A stretch of 64,000 bases of DNA from Xylanibacter oryzae DSM 17970 (GTDB taxonomy: Bacteria; Bacteroidota; Bacteroidia; Bacteroidales; Bacteroidaceae): positions 894,703-958,702 of the forward strand of contig NZ_KK073873.1 in the NCBI RefSeq assembly GCF_000585355.1, given 5' to 3'. Below are positions 1 to 7,793 of the stretch, one piece after another (within the stretch, counting starts at the first letter, position 1; each line of letters starts with the position of its first letter). Below the pieces are notes generated by a model. It had not been told where the DNA came from, did no database searches, and was given only the letters and a program-made list of their open reading frames with translations. A program made the translations under genes and the position numbers.

Positions 1-1297
1 CAGGTTCGTTCATCTTAAGGTGAATACACTTGCTTTCGCATTGTTTCTCTTGTGGACATACACGTCCGCATACAGCAGGTAGGGCAGAGGTATCTTTTAA
101 TACTTTAGCAGCTGCCAAGAATTGTCCACGTTCTATATTTTTAATGAATGATGGAATGTTTATGCTTACAGGACATCCCTCTATACATGTAGGTTTTGCA
201 CAATCCAGACAACGTTTAGATTCTGTAAGGGCCATTTCTTTTGTGAGTCCCTTGTTTACTTCTTCAAGGCGTGTGGTGGCGCGATAAATAGGATCAAGCT
301 CGGGCATTAAAGCACGTTTGATTGCTGTACGCTCTTTTGGTTTCATAGATGAACGTAACTCTTTACGCCATTCTGCATTTCTGTCTGTCAGGACATCTAT
401 AGAATCACTTGTCGGTTCTACGTCCATTGTTATATCTGTTGTAAACTTCTCATTCGCAGTACCTGAAACATTCTCTATATGATCTTGGTAATGTTCCATC
501 TCCTCTTTCTCTGCACCCTTGAAAGTGCCCATACGCTTGAACATTTCATCCCAGTCAACCAATGCTCCGTCAAATTCCGGACCATCAATACAAACAAATT
601 TAGTTTTGCCTCCGATAGTAAGACGACATGCGCCGCACATACCTGTTCCGTCGACCATGATTGTATTCAGAGATACATCTGTAGGCAGATTGTATTTTTG
701 TGTTAGCAGGCAGCTGAATTTCATCATTATAGCAGGACCAATGGCAAAAACCTTGTCTATATGTTCCTGATTGATGAATTTTTCAATTCCGATTGTTACC
801 ACGCCTTTTTCACCTTTAGAACCGTCGTCGGTCATGATGATAGTTTCATCGCTGTTGGCACGAACTTCATCCTCAAGTATGATGAGATCTTTGTTTCTAC
901 CGGCCAAGACAGACAAAACTCTATTGCCGGCAGCCTTCAATGCCTTGATTATTGGCAACATAGGAGCGACACCAACACCACCTCCTGCACAGATAACAGT
1001 TCCATATTTCTCAATATGAGTAGGATTACCTAAAGGTCCTACGACATCTGTTACATAATCACCTTCGTTGAGATTACATAGTTTTGTCGAAGATAGGCCA
1101 ACTTCTTGTACGACTAACGTTATTGTACCTTTATCGGTATCAGCGTCAGCAATAGTCAGAGGCATACGTTCACCCTTGTCTCCTACGCGTATGATAACAA
1201 AGTTACCCGCTTTACGACTTTTTGCAATTAGTGGAGCTTCAATATCAAAGAGAAATACTTTCTCTGAAAACTGTTCCTTGCGAATGATCTTGTTCAT
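1..1297 (-). CDS. Bifunctional FNR-like / NADPH-dependent glutamate synthase small-subunit-like flavoprotein (NfnAB/SudAB type), 3' end outside window
   Basis: The reading frame is open from ATG at 1297 to the left edge, so only the first ~432 residues are visible. Residues 1 to about 270 form a ferredoxin-NADP-reductase-like module: an FAD-binding barrel, the nucleotide-binding run CAGGGVGVAPM, and a [2Fe-2S] site (MCGACRLTI followed by FVC). From about residue 360 the GltD/SudA-type N-terminal Fe-S domain begins (RCLDCAKPTCIEGCPV, then VCGRVCPQEKQCE). In Bacteroidales these two units are commonly fused into one protein of roughly 780 residues that moves electrons between NAD(P)H and ferredoxin, sulfide or glutamate synthase. 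The exact acceptor cannot be told here. It starts 43 bases after serS ends and is probably co-transcribed with it. Confidence 0.85.
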   Translation of the reverse strand, partial: MNKIIRKEQFSEKVFLFDIEAPLIAKSRKAGNFVIIRVGDKGERMPLTIADADTDKGTITLVVQEVGLSSTKLCNLNEGDYVTDVVGPLGNPTHIEKYGTVICAGGGVGVAPMLPIIKALKAAGNRVLSVLAGRNKDLIILEDEVRANSDETIIMTDDGSKGEKGVVTIGIEKFINQEHIDKVFAIGPAIMMKFSCLLTQKYNLPTDVSLNTIMVDGTGMCGACRLTIGGKTKFVCIDGPEFDGALVDWDEMFKRMGTFKGAEKEEMEHYQDHIENVSGTANEKFTTDITMDVEPTSDSIDVLTDRNAEWRKELRSSMKPKERTAIKRALMPELDPIYRATTRLEEVNKGLTKEMALTESKRCLDCAKPTCIEGCPVSINIPSFIKNIERGQFLAAAKVLKDTSALPAVCGRVCPQEKQCESKCIHLKMNEP

Positions 1298-1340
1298 ATA
1301 AAAAGATTATTTAGATTATATTGTGTTTGTAGATTTTTAG

Positions 1341-2630
1341 TTAGAAATTATTTCCGTCGATCATTTCAAAGCCACAGTAAGGAACCAATGCTTTAGGTAC
1401 ACGAATGCCTTCTGGTGTCTGGAAGTCTTCTAAGATAGCTGCTACTATGCGCGGAAGGGCGAGGGCAGAGCCATTAAGAGTGTGGCATAATTCTATCTTC
1501 TTACTATTACTGTCGCGATAACGGCATTTCAGTCTGTTGGCCTGATAGCTCTCAAAGTTTGATACAGATGAAACTTCCAACCATCTCTTCTGAGCGGCAC
1601 TCCACACCTCAAAGTCGTAGCATATTGATGATGTGAAACTCATATCACCACCGCATAGACGTAGTATGTGATAAGGCAATTCTAGTTTCTGACATAGGCG
1701 CTCCACATGGTCAAGCATCTCTTTCAATGACTGATATGAATGTTCTGGTGTATCAATTCTTACAAGTTCAACTTTGTCAAACTGATGAAGACGATTTAAT
1801 CCTCTTACATCTTTACCATATGAGCCTGCTTCACGACGGAAACATGCAGAATAAGCACAACGCTTGATAGGAAGGTCTTTCTCGTCAAGAATCTCATCGC
1901 GGAAGATATTTGTTACAGGAACTTCTGCTGTAGGTATGAGATATAGATTATCTACCTCGCAATGGTACATTTGTCCTTCTTTATCAGGTAACTGACCTGT
2001 ACCGTAGCCTGATGCTTCGTTGACGACATATGGTGGTTGTATCTCAAGATATCCATCTTTTCGTGCTTCTTCAAGGAAAAAAGCTTCAAGAGCACGCTGG
2101 AAACGAGCCATTTTACCTATGTAAATAGGGAATCCTGCACCTGTGATTTTAACACCTAAGTCGAAATCTATAAGGTTATATTTTTTGCATAAGTCCCAAT
2201 GGCACATAGCACCTTCATGTAGTTCCGGTATATTGCCACCTTCTTTAACTACAACATTGTCTTCAGCACCTGCACCTTCTGGTACATCGTCGTTAGGAAT
2301 ATTTGGTATGGTACACAGTAGGGCTATAAGTTCTTTCTGTGATTTGTCCATCTCTTCCTGAAATGCCTTGTCTGCTTCTTTTAGAGATGCAACATTTTCT
2401 TTTATCTTGTCAACTTCATCTTTCTTGCCTTGTTTCATCAAGGCACCAATACTGGATGATAATTGTTTTGCTTCTTGTTTGTTCTTGTCTAATTTTTGTT
2501 GAGCTTCACGACGTTTCTTATCTATCGCAAGTACATTGTCAATGGCTTCTTTAGCACCTTTGAAGTGCTTCTTTTCCAAGCCTTTAATCACACGTTCAGT
2601 TTCCTCACTGATGAGTTTTAGTGTAAGCAT
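1341..2630 (-). CDS. serS: Seryl-tRNA synthetase
   Basis: Charges tRNA-Ser (and tRNA-Sec where present) with serine in the cytoplasm. The 429-residue length is normal for bacterial SerRS. Residues 1 to ~110 form the long antiparallel coiled-coil arm, rich in Lys and Glu. The class II catalytic core follows, with motif 2 around CFRREAGSYGKDVRGL and motif 3 near the C-terminus (LNGSALALPRIVAAILE). A TATCTTTG -7 box lies at 2666-2673, giving a leader of about 30 nt. A cognate tRNA-Ser(GCU) gene lies elsewhere in this window (48838-48924). Confidence 0.97.
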   Translation of the reverse strand: MLTLKLISEETERVIKGLEKKHFKGAKEAIDNVLAIDKKRREAQQKLDKNKQEAKQLSSSIGALMKQGKKDEVDKIKENVASLKEADKAFQEEMDKSQKELIALLCTIPNIPNDDVPEGAGAEDNVVVKEGGNIPELHEGAMCHWDLCKKYNLIDFDLGVKITGAGFPIYIGKMARFQRALEAFFLEEARKDGYLEIQPPYVVNEASGYGTGQLPDKEGQMYHCEVDNLYLIPTAEVPVTNIFRDEILDEKDLPIKRCAYSACFRREAGSYGKDVRGLNRLHQFDKVELVRIDTPEHSYQSLKEMLDHVERLCQKLELPYHILRLCGGDMSFTSSICYDFEVWSAAQKRWLEVSSVSNFESYQANRLKCRYRDSNSKKIELCHTLNGSALALPRIVAAILEDFQTPEGIRVPKALVPYCGFEMIDGNNF

Positions 2631-2665
2631 AACTATCTTATTTTATGATTTTGTTTATTTCGCCA

Positions 2666-2673
2666 CAAAGATA
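2666..2673 (-). promoter_or_regulatory. -7 element of serS promoter
   Basis: TATCTTTG on the minus strand, matching the Bacteroidetes -7 consensus TAnnTTTG, about 35 bases before the serS ATG. No clear -33 TTTG was found at the usual spacing. Confidence 0.6.
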
Positions 2674-2760
2674 CTTATTTTTATTGAGAATTGAAAATTG
2701 GAAAATGAGAAATTTAAGTGAAATATTATAATTTAATATAACATAAAGTGGCTATAAACG

Positions 2761-2792
2761 CAAAAATCCCAAATCTCCGTGGAGAAGTGGGA
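2761..2792 (-). terminator. Terminator of rplU-rpmA
   Basis: Read on the minus strand, TCCCA and TCTCC pair with GGAGA and TGGGA (outer arms 2788-2792 and 2767-2771), followed by TTTTTG. It lies about 45 bases past the rpmA stop and separates this operon from serS. Confidence 0.75.
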
Positions 2793-2837
2793 CTTATGTT
2801 GTTTGTTTGGAATAATTTTTTGAAACTCTTGGTTTAT

Positions 2838-3101
2838 TTAGGCTTCTGCGTTAGGGATAACCGAAACGACGCTCTTATCTTTGCGTCCCTTCTTAAAGTT
2901 AACCACACCATCAGCTAATGCAAATAGAGTATCGTCTTTGCCAATACCTACATTATTACCTGGATTGTGTTTTGTACCACGCTGGCGAACTATGATGTTA
3001 CCTGCGATAACCTTCTGTCCACCCCAAATTTTAACGCCTAATCTCTGTGAAGCTGATTCACGGCCGTTCTTAGAACTACCTACACCTTTCTTATGTGCCA
3101 T
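2838..3101 (-). CDS. rpmA: 50S ribosomal protein L27
   Basis: Structural protein of the large subunit near the peptidyl-transferase centre. The 87-residue length is typical. The N-terminus [16 protein letters not shown] and the central [18 protein letters not shown] are diagnostic. No N-terminal extension of the Firmicutes type (removed by protease Prp) is present. It follows rplU by 19 bases, the usual order, and shares its promoter. The ATG is preceded by a purine-rich AGGAGTAA, one of the few clear ribosome-binding sites in the window. Confidence 0.97.
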   Translation of the reverse strand: MAHKKGVGSSKNGRESASQRLGVKIWGGQKVIAGNIIVRQRGTKHNPGNNVGIGKDDTLFALADGVVNFKKGRKDKSVVSVIPNAEA

Positions 3102-3120
3102 TTTTTTACTCCTCCTAAAT

Positions 3121-3438
3121 TTAAGCGATTACTTGTTTAATTTCTATTTGTGTGAATTGCTCACGATGACCGTTGCGTTTACGCTCATCTTTACGGCGTT
3201 TCATCTTGAAAACGATGACTTTGTCACCTTTTACTAATGGTGAAACTACTTCACAAACTACTTTTGCACCATCTACGGTTGGCGCTCCGACTTGTACTTT
3301 ACCTTCGTTATCAACGAGGAGTACTTTGTCAAATTCAACAGATTGGCCTTCTTTAGCATCTTTAATGTGATGAACAAACAATTTCTTGCCTTGTTCTGCC
3401 TTGAACTGCTGACCGTTAATTTCTACAATTGCGTACAT
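3121..3438 (-). CDS. rplU: 50S ribosomal protein L21
   Basis: Large-subunit protein binding 23S rRNA. The 105-residue length is normal. It begins [19 protein letters not shown] and ends with the conserved basic [16 protein letters not shown] segment. It is first in a two-gene operon with rpmA. A strong promoter at 3527-3558 leaves an ~85-nt leader with several small stem-loops, a possible autoregulatory region. Confidence 0.97.
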   Translation of the reverse strand: MYAIVEINGQQFKAEQGKKLFVHHIKDAKEGQSVEFDKVLLVDNEGKVQVGAPTVDGAKVVCEVVSPLVKGDKVIVFKMKRRKDERKRNGHREQFTQIEIKQVIA

Positions 3439-3522
3439 AATTTTTTTATGTTAAACGGGTTTTTTCCGTCAGGCGGACTAGCTTAATGCTACCACTTGTT
3501 TGAGCCTAAACGGACTAAATCG
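3439..3522 (-). promoter_or_regulatory. Structured 5' leader of rplU-rpmA
   Basis: The predicted leader holds three short hairpins on the minus strand: GTTT/AAAC around AGGCTC, AGC/GCT around ATTAA, and TCCG/CGGA around CCTGA. The last is followed by six A residues. Two related strings, GTCCGTTTAGG and ACCCGTTTAAC, bracket the region. Autoregulation by L21 is only an inference. Confidence 0.35.
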
Positions 3523-3526
3523 GGCG

Positions 3527-3558
3527 CAAAGTTACAACTATTTTTTTGTACAAACAAA
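3527..3558 (-). promoter_or_regulatory. rplU-rpmA promoter
   Basis: -7 TAACTTTG at 3527-3534 and -33 TTTG at 3555-3558 with a 20-base spacer, an excellent match to the Bacteroidetes housekeeping consensus. Confidence 0.75.
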
Positions 3559-3789
3559 TATTTTATTCAAAAAATATTGTTATGTAGGTATCATTACGGA
3601 TTTTTTGAGCATAATTTAATGCTGTTTCTAAAAAAGTATGTTTGCCAGATTTGTTGATATCTTAAATTGATCCTTTATTTAGCACATACCTTTATGTAGA
3701 ATTTCTTGTTATCTGAGATGCATTTGTGAAAACCATTCTTTTTTGATAACTAATTACGTGCTGCTTAATTTGTTGAAATTGAAGCTGTA

Positions 3790-3884
3790 TAAACTAACAA
3801 AGCGATTGCCTTCACAGGTAATCGCTTCATATCTTCAATAGGTATTAGTTTCCTTTAAGGTAAAAAGATTGTTTTCAGGATAAC
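3790..3884 (-). ncRNA. Candidate small RNA (or small-peptide transcript)
   Basis: In the 750-bp divergent gap between rplU and dapA, the minus strand carries a complete promoter (-7 TATCTTTG at 3890-3897; -33 TTTG at 3917-3920; spacer 19). An 11-bp hairpin follows 60-90 bases downstream (arms 3817-3827 and 3800-3810, one G-U pair, 6-base loop), then TTTGTTAGTTTA. This spacing suggests a ~90-nt transcript separate from rplU, which has its own promoter 350 bases further on. A 21-codon ORF (3765-3830, beginning MKRLPVKAIALL) starts at the hairpin, so a small peptide is an alternative. The rest of 3559-4160 shows no gene. Confidence 0.4.
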
Positions 3885-3889
3885 GATTG

Positions 3890-3920
3890 CAAAGATAAAT
3901 GATTTTTCCAAAACTCCAAA
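3890..3920 (-). promoter_or_regulatory. Promoter of the candidate small RNA
   Basis: TTTG at 3917-3920, 19-base spacer, TATCTTTG at 3890-3897, followed by GCAATCG, which resembles the extended motif seen at the tRNA promoters. Confidence 0.55.
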
Positions 3921-4160
3921 ACTTTTTGAATATTTTTTTTGTAATTTTTTATTGTGCGGGTACACAAAAGGAAAAACATCATAAAAAAGATATTTTTTGT
4001 GTAATCAATTACTTGTATTATGCTCTATTTAGTCCTCTTATGTAGGTCTTGCCTGATAACATAATGTGACTATTTTGAATTTATTTGTATAAATATATAT
4101 ATATTATTTACAAATAAATTTTTTTTCGGAACATTGTTGTTTGTTATAATATAAAATTTG

Positions 4161-4168
4161 TATTTTTG
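4161..4168 (+). promoter_or_regulatory. -7 element of dapA promoter
   Basis: TATTTTTG followed by GCAACCG-like sequence. The TTG inside this box is in frame with dapA and could be mistaken for a start codon. The expected transcription start is near 4174, leaving ~15 nt before the ATG at 4190. Confidence 0.65.
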
Positions 4169-4189
4169 CAACCGATAAAGAATTTAATT

Positions 4190-5077
4190 ATGATAAACAA
4201 TATTTTTAAGGGATTAGGAATTGCTTTAATAACACCTTTCAAAGCTGATATGACTGTAGATTATGATGCTTTGAAACGTCTTTTGTCATATCAAATTGAC
4301 AATGGTGCTGATTTTTTATGCATCTTGGCTACTACAGGAGAAACACCATGTCTTACAAAAGATGAAAAGTCAAAAATAAAGGATTTTATAGTAGATAATG
4401 TTTGCGGGCGCATTCCTATTTTAATGGGATGTGGAGGAAATAATACTGCGGTTGTGATAGATGAACTGAAAAATGGTAATTTTAAAGGCGTGGATGGTGT
4501 CCTCAGTGTATGTCCTTATTATAATAAGCCATCTCAAGAGGGACTTTATCAACACTTCAAAGCTATAGCTGCCGCTACAGAATTACCTGTCGTTTTATAT
4601 AATGTTCCTGGTAGAACAGGTGTTAATTTGGCTGCTGCAACTACAGTTAGATTGGCTAACGACTGCAAAAATATTGTTGCCATTAAAGAAGCAAGCGGTA
4701 ATCTTGAACAGGTTGATGAAATAATAAAAAACAAGCCATCACGTTTTGATGTTATCAGTGGTGATGATTCTCTTACGTTTCCTATGATAGCTTGCGGTGC
4801 GGTAGGAGTAATCAGCGTGATAGGAAATGCTCTTCCAAAAGAATTTTCAAAGATGGTAAGACTGGCATTGCATGGTGAATACGATGTAGCTAGAAAAATA
4901 CATCATAAATTTACAGACCTTTTTAATCTTCTTTTTGTTGATGGGAATCCAGCTGGCGTAAAAGCAATGCTACACCAGATGGGAATGCTAGAAAATGTTT
5001 TAAGACTTCCTTTAGTTCCCACAAGACTTACTACACTTCAAAAAATATCAGATATTCTTAAAGAATTGAAAATATGA
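4190..5077 (+). CDS. dapA: 4-Hydroxy-tetrahydrodipicolinate synthase
   Basis: Condenses pyruvate with aspartate semialdehyde, the first committed step of the lysine/diaminopimelate pathway. The protein is 295 residues, a normal DapA TIM barrel. Family residues are visible: ATTGET (residues 47-52), Tyr137 in YNVPGRTG, and the Schiff-base Lys166 in AIKEASGN. Because the upstream in-frame TTG at 4166 lies within the -7 promoter box, ATG 4190 is chosen. The stop overlaps the start of the AraC gene (ATGA, 5074-5077), so the two are translationally coupled, an unusual partner for dapA. Confidence 0.93.
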   Translation: MINNIFKGLGIALITPFKADMTVDYDALKRLLSYQIDNGADFLCILATTGETPCLTKDEKSKIKDFIVDNVCGRIPILMGCGGNNTAVVIDELKNGNFKGVDGVLSVCPYYNKPSQEGLYQHFKAIAAATELPVVLYNVPGRTGVNLAAATTVRLANDCKNIVAIKEASGNLEQVDEIIKNKPSRFDVISGDDSLTFPMIACGAVGVISVIGNALPKEFSKMVRLALHGEYDVARKIHHKFTDLFNLLFVDGNPAGVKAMLHQMGMLENVLRLPLVPTRLTTLQKISDILKELKI

Positions 5078-5967
5078 TAAATACGGATGAACGTAGAGTC
5101 ATTCATGAGATAACTCCACTGATGGGTAAGGATATTCTTTATATCGCAGACAGGCATAAAAAAGAATTTACTTATCCAATTCATAACCATGAGGTATACG
5201 AACTGAATTTCATAGAACATGCAACAGGCGTAAGGCGTATTGTTGGTGATAGTACAGAAGAAATCGGTGAGTATGATTTGGTCCTGATTACAAGTCCGGA
5301 TCTTGAACATGTGTGGGAGCAAGGCAAGTGTAATAGTCCTGATATACGTGAGGTGACTATACAGTTTGATCTGGATATGAGTGAAACTAGTATGTTTTGC
5401 AGAAACCCATTTAATAGCATGAAAAAAATGATGACAGAGGGAAGGAAAGGATTGTGTTTCCCATTGTCAGCTATTATGAAGGTGTATAGCCTTATTGATA
5501 AGTTGAGTTCAATAACAGACGGATTTTATGCTGTTATGCAATTTATGACCATACTCTACGAACTATCCAAAAGTGATGGAGCAAGGACTTTGGCGACAAG
5601 CAGTTATGCAAAGGTTTCTGACGAGAGTGACAGTCGTCGTGTTCTTAAGGTTAAAAATTATATATCAAAGAACTATATGGATGAAATACGCTTGGCGACA
5701 TTAGCTGATATTGCAGGTATGAGCCCAAGTGCATTCAGTCGCTTCTTTAAATTGCATACAGGACGAAATCTTAGTGAGTATATAATTGATATAAGATTGG
5801 GGTGCGCAACTAGATTATTAGTTGATACCGCTCAGAGTATTGCTGAGATAAGTTTTAATTGTGGTTTTAATAACCTAAGTAATTTTAATCGTATTTTTAA
5901 AAAGAAAAAAGGTTGTTCACCAACAGAGTTTCGAGAAAATTATCATAAAACAAGAATTATAGTATAA
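5074..5967 (+). CDS. AraC family transcriptional regulator with cupin sensor domain
   Basis: A 297-residue regulator. Residues ~20-110 form a cupin-type sensing barrel (YPIHNHEVYELNFI, then SPDLEHVW). Residues ~190-295 form the double helix-turn-helix DNA-binding domain, with LATLADIAGMSPSAFSRFFK and IAEISFNCGFNNLSNFNRIFKK. It overlaps dapA by four bases and is followed by a strong terminator, so it depends on dapA transcription. Ligand and targets are unknown. AraC proteins of this layout in Bacteroidetes usually respond to sugars, and nothing next to it is a sugar operon except uxaC about 1.8 kb away. Confidence 0.88.
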   Translation: MINTDERRVIHEITPLMGKDILYIADRHKKEFTYPIHNHEVYELNFIEHATGVRRIVGDSTEEIGEYDLVLITSPDLEHVWEQGKCNSPDIREVTIQFDLDMSETSMFCRNPFNSMKKMMTEGRKGLCFPLSAIMKVYSLIDKLSSITDGFYAVMQFMTILYELSKSDGARTLATSSYAKVSDESDSRRVLKVKNYISKNYMDEIRLATLADIAGMSPSAFSRFFKLHTGRNLSEYIIDIRLGCATRLLVDTAQSIAEISFNCGFNNLSNFNRIFKKKKGCSPTEFRENYHKTRIIV

Positions 5968-5969
5968 TA

Positions 5970-6000
5970 AAAAAGAGGTCTACAAAGACCTCTTTTTTAT
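5970..6000. terminator. Bidirectional terminator between AraC gene and rubrerythrin
   Basis: Arms GAGGTCT (5975-5981) and AGACCTC (5986-5992) with loop ACAA, flanked by A5 and T6. It works on both strands and serves the two convergent genes. Confidence 0.88.
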
Positions 6001-6016
6001 ATTATGTAACTGATGA

Positions 6017-6559
6017 TTAATAATTTTCAGCTTTAACTTGAAAATAGCTTTGCGGATGAAGGCATACCAGGCAAACTTCCGGGGCTACTTTCCCTATAAC
6101 AATATGTCCGCAATTAGCGCATTGCCAAATGCAATCGCCGTCTTTTGAGAAAACCTTTTTGTCTTTTATGTTTTTAAGAAGTTTGCGATAACGTTCTTCG
6201 TGTGTCTTTTCAATTGCTGCAACACCTTCGAATTTTGCTGCAATTTCAATAAAACCCTCTTCGCGTGCATCTGAAGCCATACGAGCGTACATGTCTGTCC
6301 ATTCATAATGCTCACCGTTTGCTGCATCCTCAAGATTTGAGTCTGTATCATTGATATTACCTCCGTTTAGATATTTGTACCACAACTTGGCATGTTCTTT
6401 TTCATTACCTGCTGTTTCCTCAAATATTGCTGCAATTTGTTGGAAACCGTCTTTGCGAGCCTTTGAAGCAAAGTAAGTGTATTTGTTACGAGCCATAGAC
6501 TCTCCTGCAAATGCTTCCTGTAAGTTCTTTTCTGTTTTTGTTCCTTTTAAATCTTTCAT
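6017..6559 (-). CDS. Rubrerythrin
   Basis: A cytoplasmic non-haem diiron peroxidase that reduces hydrogen peroxide in anaerobes. The 180-residue protein has a four-helix ferritin-like domain: [13 protein letters not shown] gives the first glutamate ligand, [11 protein letters not shown] the next Glu and His, and [14 protein letters not shown] the second ExxH pair. A C-terminal rubredoxin domain follows, with two CxxC knuckles (CANCGH and CLVCLHP). It is slightly shorter than the ~191-residue classical form. Monocistronic, with a TATATTTG -7 box at 6589-6596. Confidence 0.93.
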   Translation of the reverse strand: MKDLKGTKTEKNLQEAFAGESMARNKYTYFASKARKDGFQQIAAIFEETAGNEKEHAKLWYKYLNGGNINDTDSNLEDAANGEHYEWTDMYARMASDAREEGFIEIAAKFEGVAAIEKTHEERYRKLLKNIKDKKVFSKDGDCIWQCANCGHIVIGKVAPEVCLVCLHPQSYFQVKAENY

Positions 6560-6588
6560 AATATCAATATTATAATTAGTTATTTTTG

Positions 6589-6596
6589 CAAATATA
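6589..6596 (-). promoter_or_regulatory. -7 element of rubrerythrin promoter
   Basis: TATATTTG, 30 bases before the ATG; no obvious -33 element and no clear PerR/OxyR operator could be made out by eye. Confidence 0.5.
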
Positions 6597-6660
6597 TGAT
6601 TAATTTATCGTATTGTTAATCGGCTTCAGCCCTTTTATGTTTTTTTAATAATGAAACGGA

Positions 6661-7686
6661 CTATTTTGTTATTTCCCCACGAAGAGATTTCTGCATATTC
6701 TGAATGACCTTGACAGTATCCCTATATCTACCTAGAAGGTACATTAATTTTGTTACTGCACTTTCTACCGTTGAATCATAGCCGCTTATTACACCACATG
6801 ATTTAAGCCAGTTGCCCGTGTCATATCTTGACATTTCAACGGTGCCTTTCTGACATTGGCTTATGTTTACAATGATAATATTATTCGCTGTTGCTTCATG
6901 AAACAATTTCTTTAGCCATTCTTCTTGCGGAGCATTACCACTTCCATATGTTCGCAAAACAATTGCCCTTAATTCAGTAATGCCAATTATTCTTCGAACG
7001 AGATTCTCCTGTATACCAGGAAATAGACTGAATACAATAACATTTGGATTTAAGACCGTATGTGGAATCATATAATCTTGATGCTTTGGTTTTAAAACAT
7101 GGAGAATGTTATATGAAATATTGACCCCGGTCTCTCCTAAATGCGGATAATTGAAAGTCTCGAATGCATCAAAAAGATCTGCATTACTTTTTGTAGCCCT
7201 GTTACCACGCAATAATCTACCATGGAAATAGATGCAGACTTCAGGTATTAAAGCAAAGCCTTCCTTGTTTTTTGCACTGGCAATTTCAATACTAGTAATA
7301 AGATTTTCTTTTCCGTCTGTACGAACTTGACCGATAGGCAATTGGCTTCCTGTAAGAATTACCGGTTTTGTAAGGTTCTCCATCATGAAAGATAATGCAG
7401 ATGCCGTATATGCCATTGTATCAGTTCCATGAAGAACAACAAATCCGTCATACTTTTCGTAGTTGGCGTATATGATATTTACAAGCAAGCACCATTTCTG
7501 TGGTGACATGTCACTCGAGTCTATTGGAGGATTAAACTGGAATGTTTCTATATGGGCACCAATCGATGCCAGTTCCGGTACACTGCTTATCAATCTTATG
7601 AAATCAAAAGGCTCTAATGCCTTGGTAATAGGATTGCGATGCATTCCTATCGTACCACCTGTATATATTAATAATATGTCTGACAT
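6661..7686 (-). CDS. ansA: Type I (cytoplasmic) L-asparaginase
   Basis: Hydrolyses asparagine to aspartate and ammonia. The protein is 341 residues with no signal peptide, which fits the AnsA rather than the exported AnsB type. The two threonine motifs are clear: YTGGTIGM at residues 8-15 and VVLHGTDTMAYTASAL near residue 85. ILTGSQLP follows. It is divergent from uxaC, and the two promoters interleave in the 107-bp gap. The gene stops about 100 bases before the rubrerythrin start; read-through into rubrerythrin is possible because no terminator separates them. Confidence 0.93.
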   Translation of the reverse strand: MSDILLIYTGGTIGMHRNPITKALEPFDFIRLISSVPELASIGAHIETFQFNPPIDSSDMSPQKWCLLVNIIYANYEKYDGFVVLHGTDTMAYTASALSFMMENLTKPVILTGSQLPIGQVRTDGKENLITSIEIASAKNKEGFALIPEVCIYFHGRLLRGNRATKSNADLFDAFETFNYPHLGETGVNISYNILHVLKPKHQDYMIPHTVLNPNVIVFSLFPGIQENLVRRIIGITELRAIVLRTYGSGNAPQEEWLKKLFHEATANNIIIVNISQCQKGTVEMSRYDTGNWLKSCGVISGYDSTVESAVTKLMYLLGRYRDTVKVIQNMQKSLRGEITK

Positions 7687-7707
7687 CGTTTACGTAAATT
7701 TTAGGCA

Positions 7708-7738
7708 CAAAATTAATCATTTTATTGTGAATATCAAA
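7708..7738 (-). promoter_or_regulatory. ansA promoter
   Basis: -7 TAATTTTG at 7708-7715 and -33 TTTG at 7735-7738, spacer 19. Confidence 0.65.
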
Positions 7739-7756
7739 AAAAACGTTGTATATTTG
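7725..7756 (+). promoter_or_regulatory. uxaC promoter
   Basis: -7 TATATTTG at 7749-7756 with TTG at 7725-7727 (spacer 21). It overlaps the ansA promoter on the other strand, so the two genes may compete for polymerase. Confidence 0.6.
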
Positions 7757-7793
7757 CATGAAATATTGATAAACTCTTAAAACTTAAAACATA

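Noticed and set aside
4166..4189. In-frame TTG start for dapA at 4166
   Set aside because: The TTG is part of the TATTTTTG -7 promoter box; ATG 4190 gives the normal DapA N-terminus.
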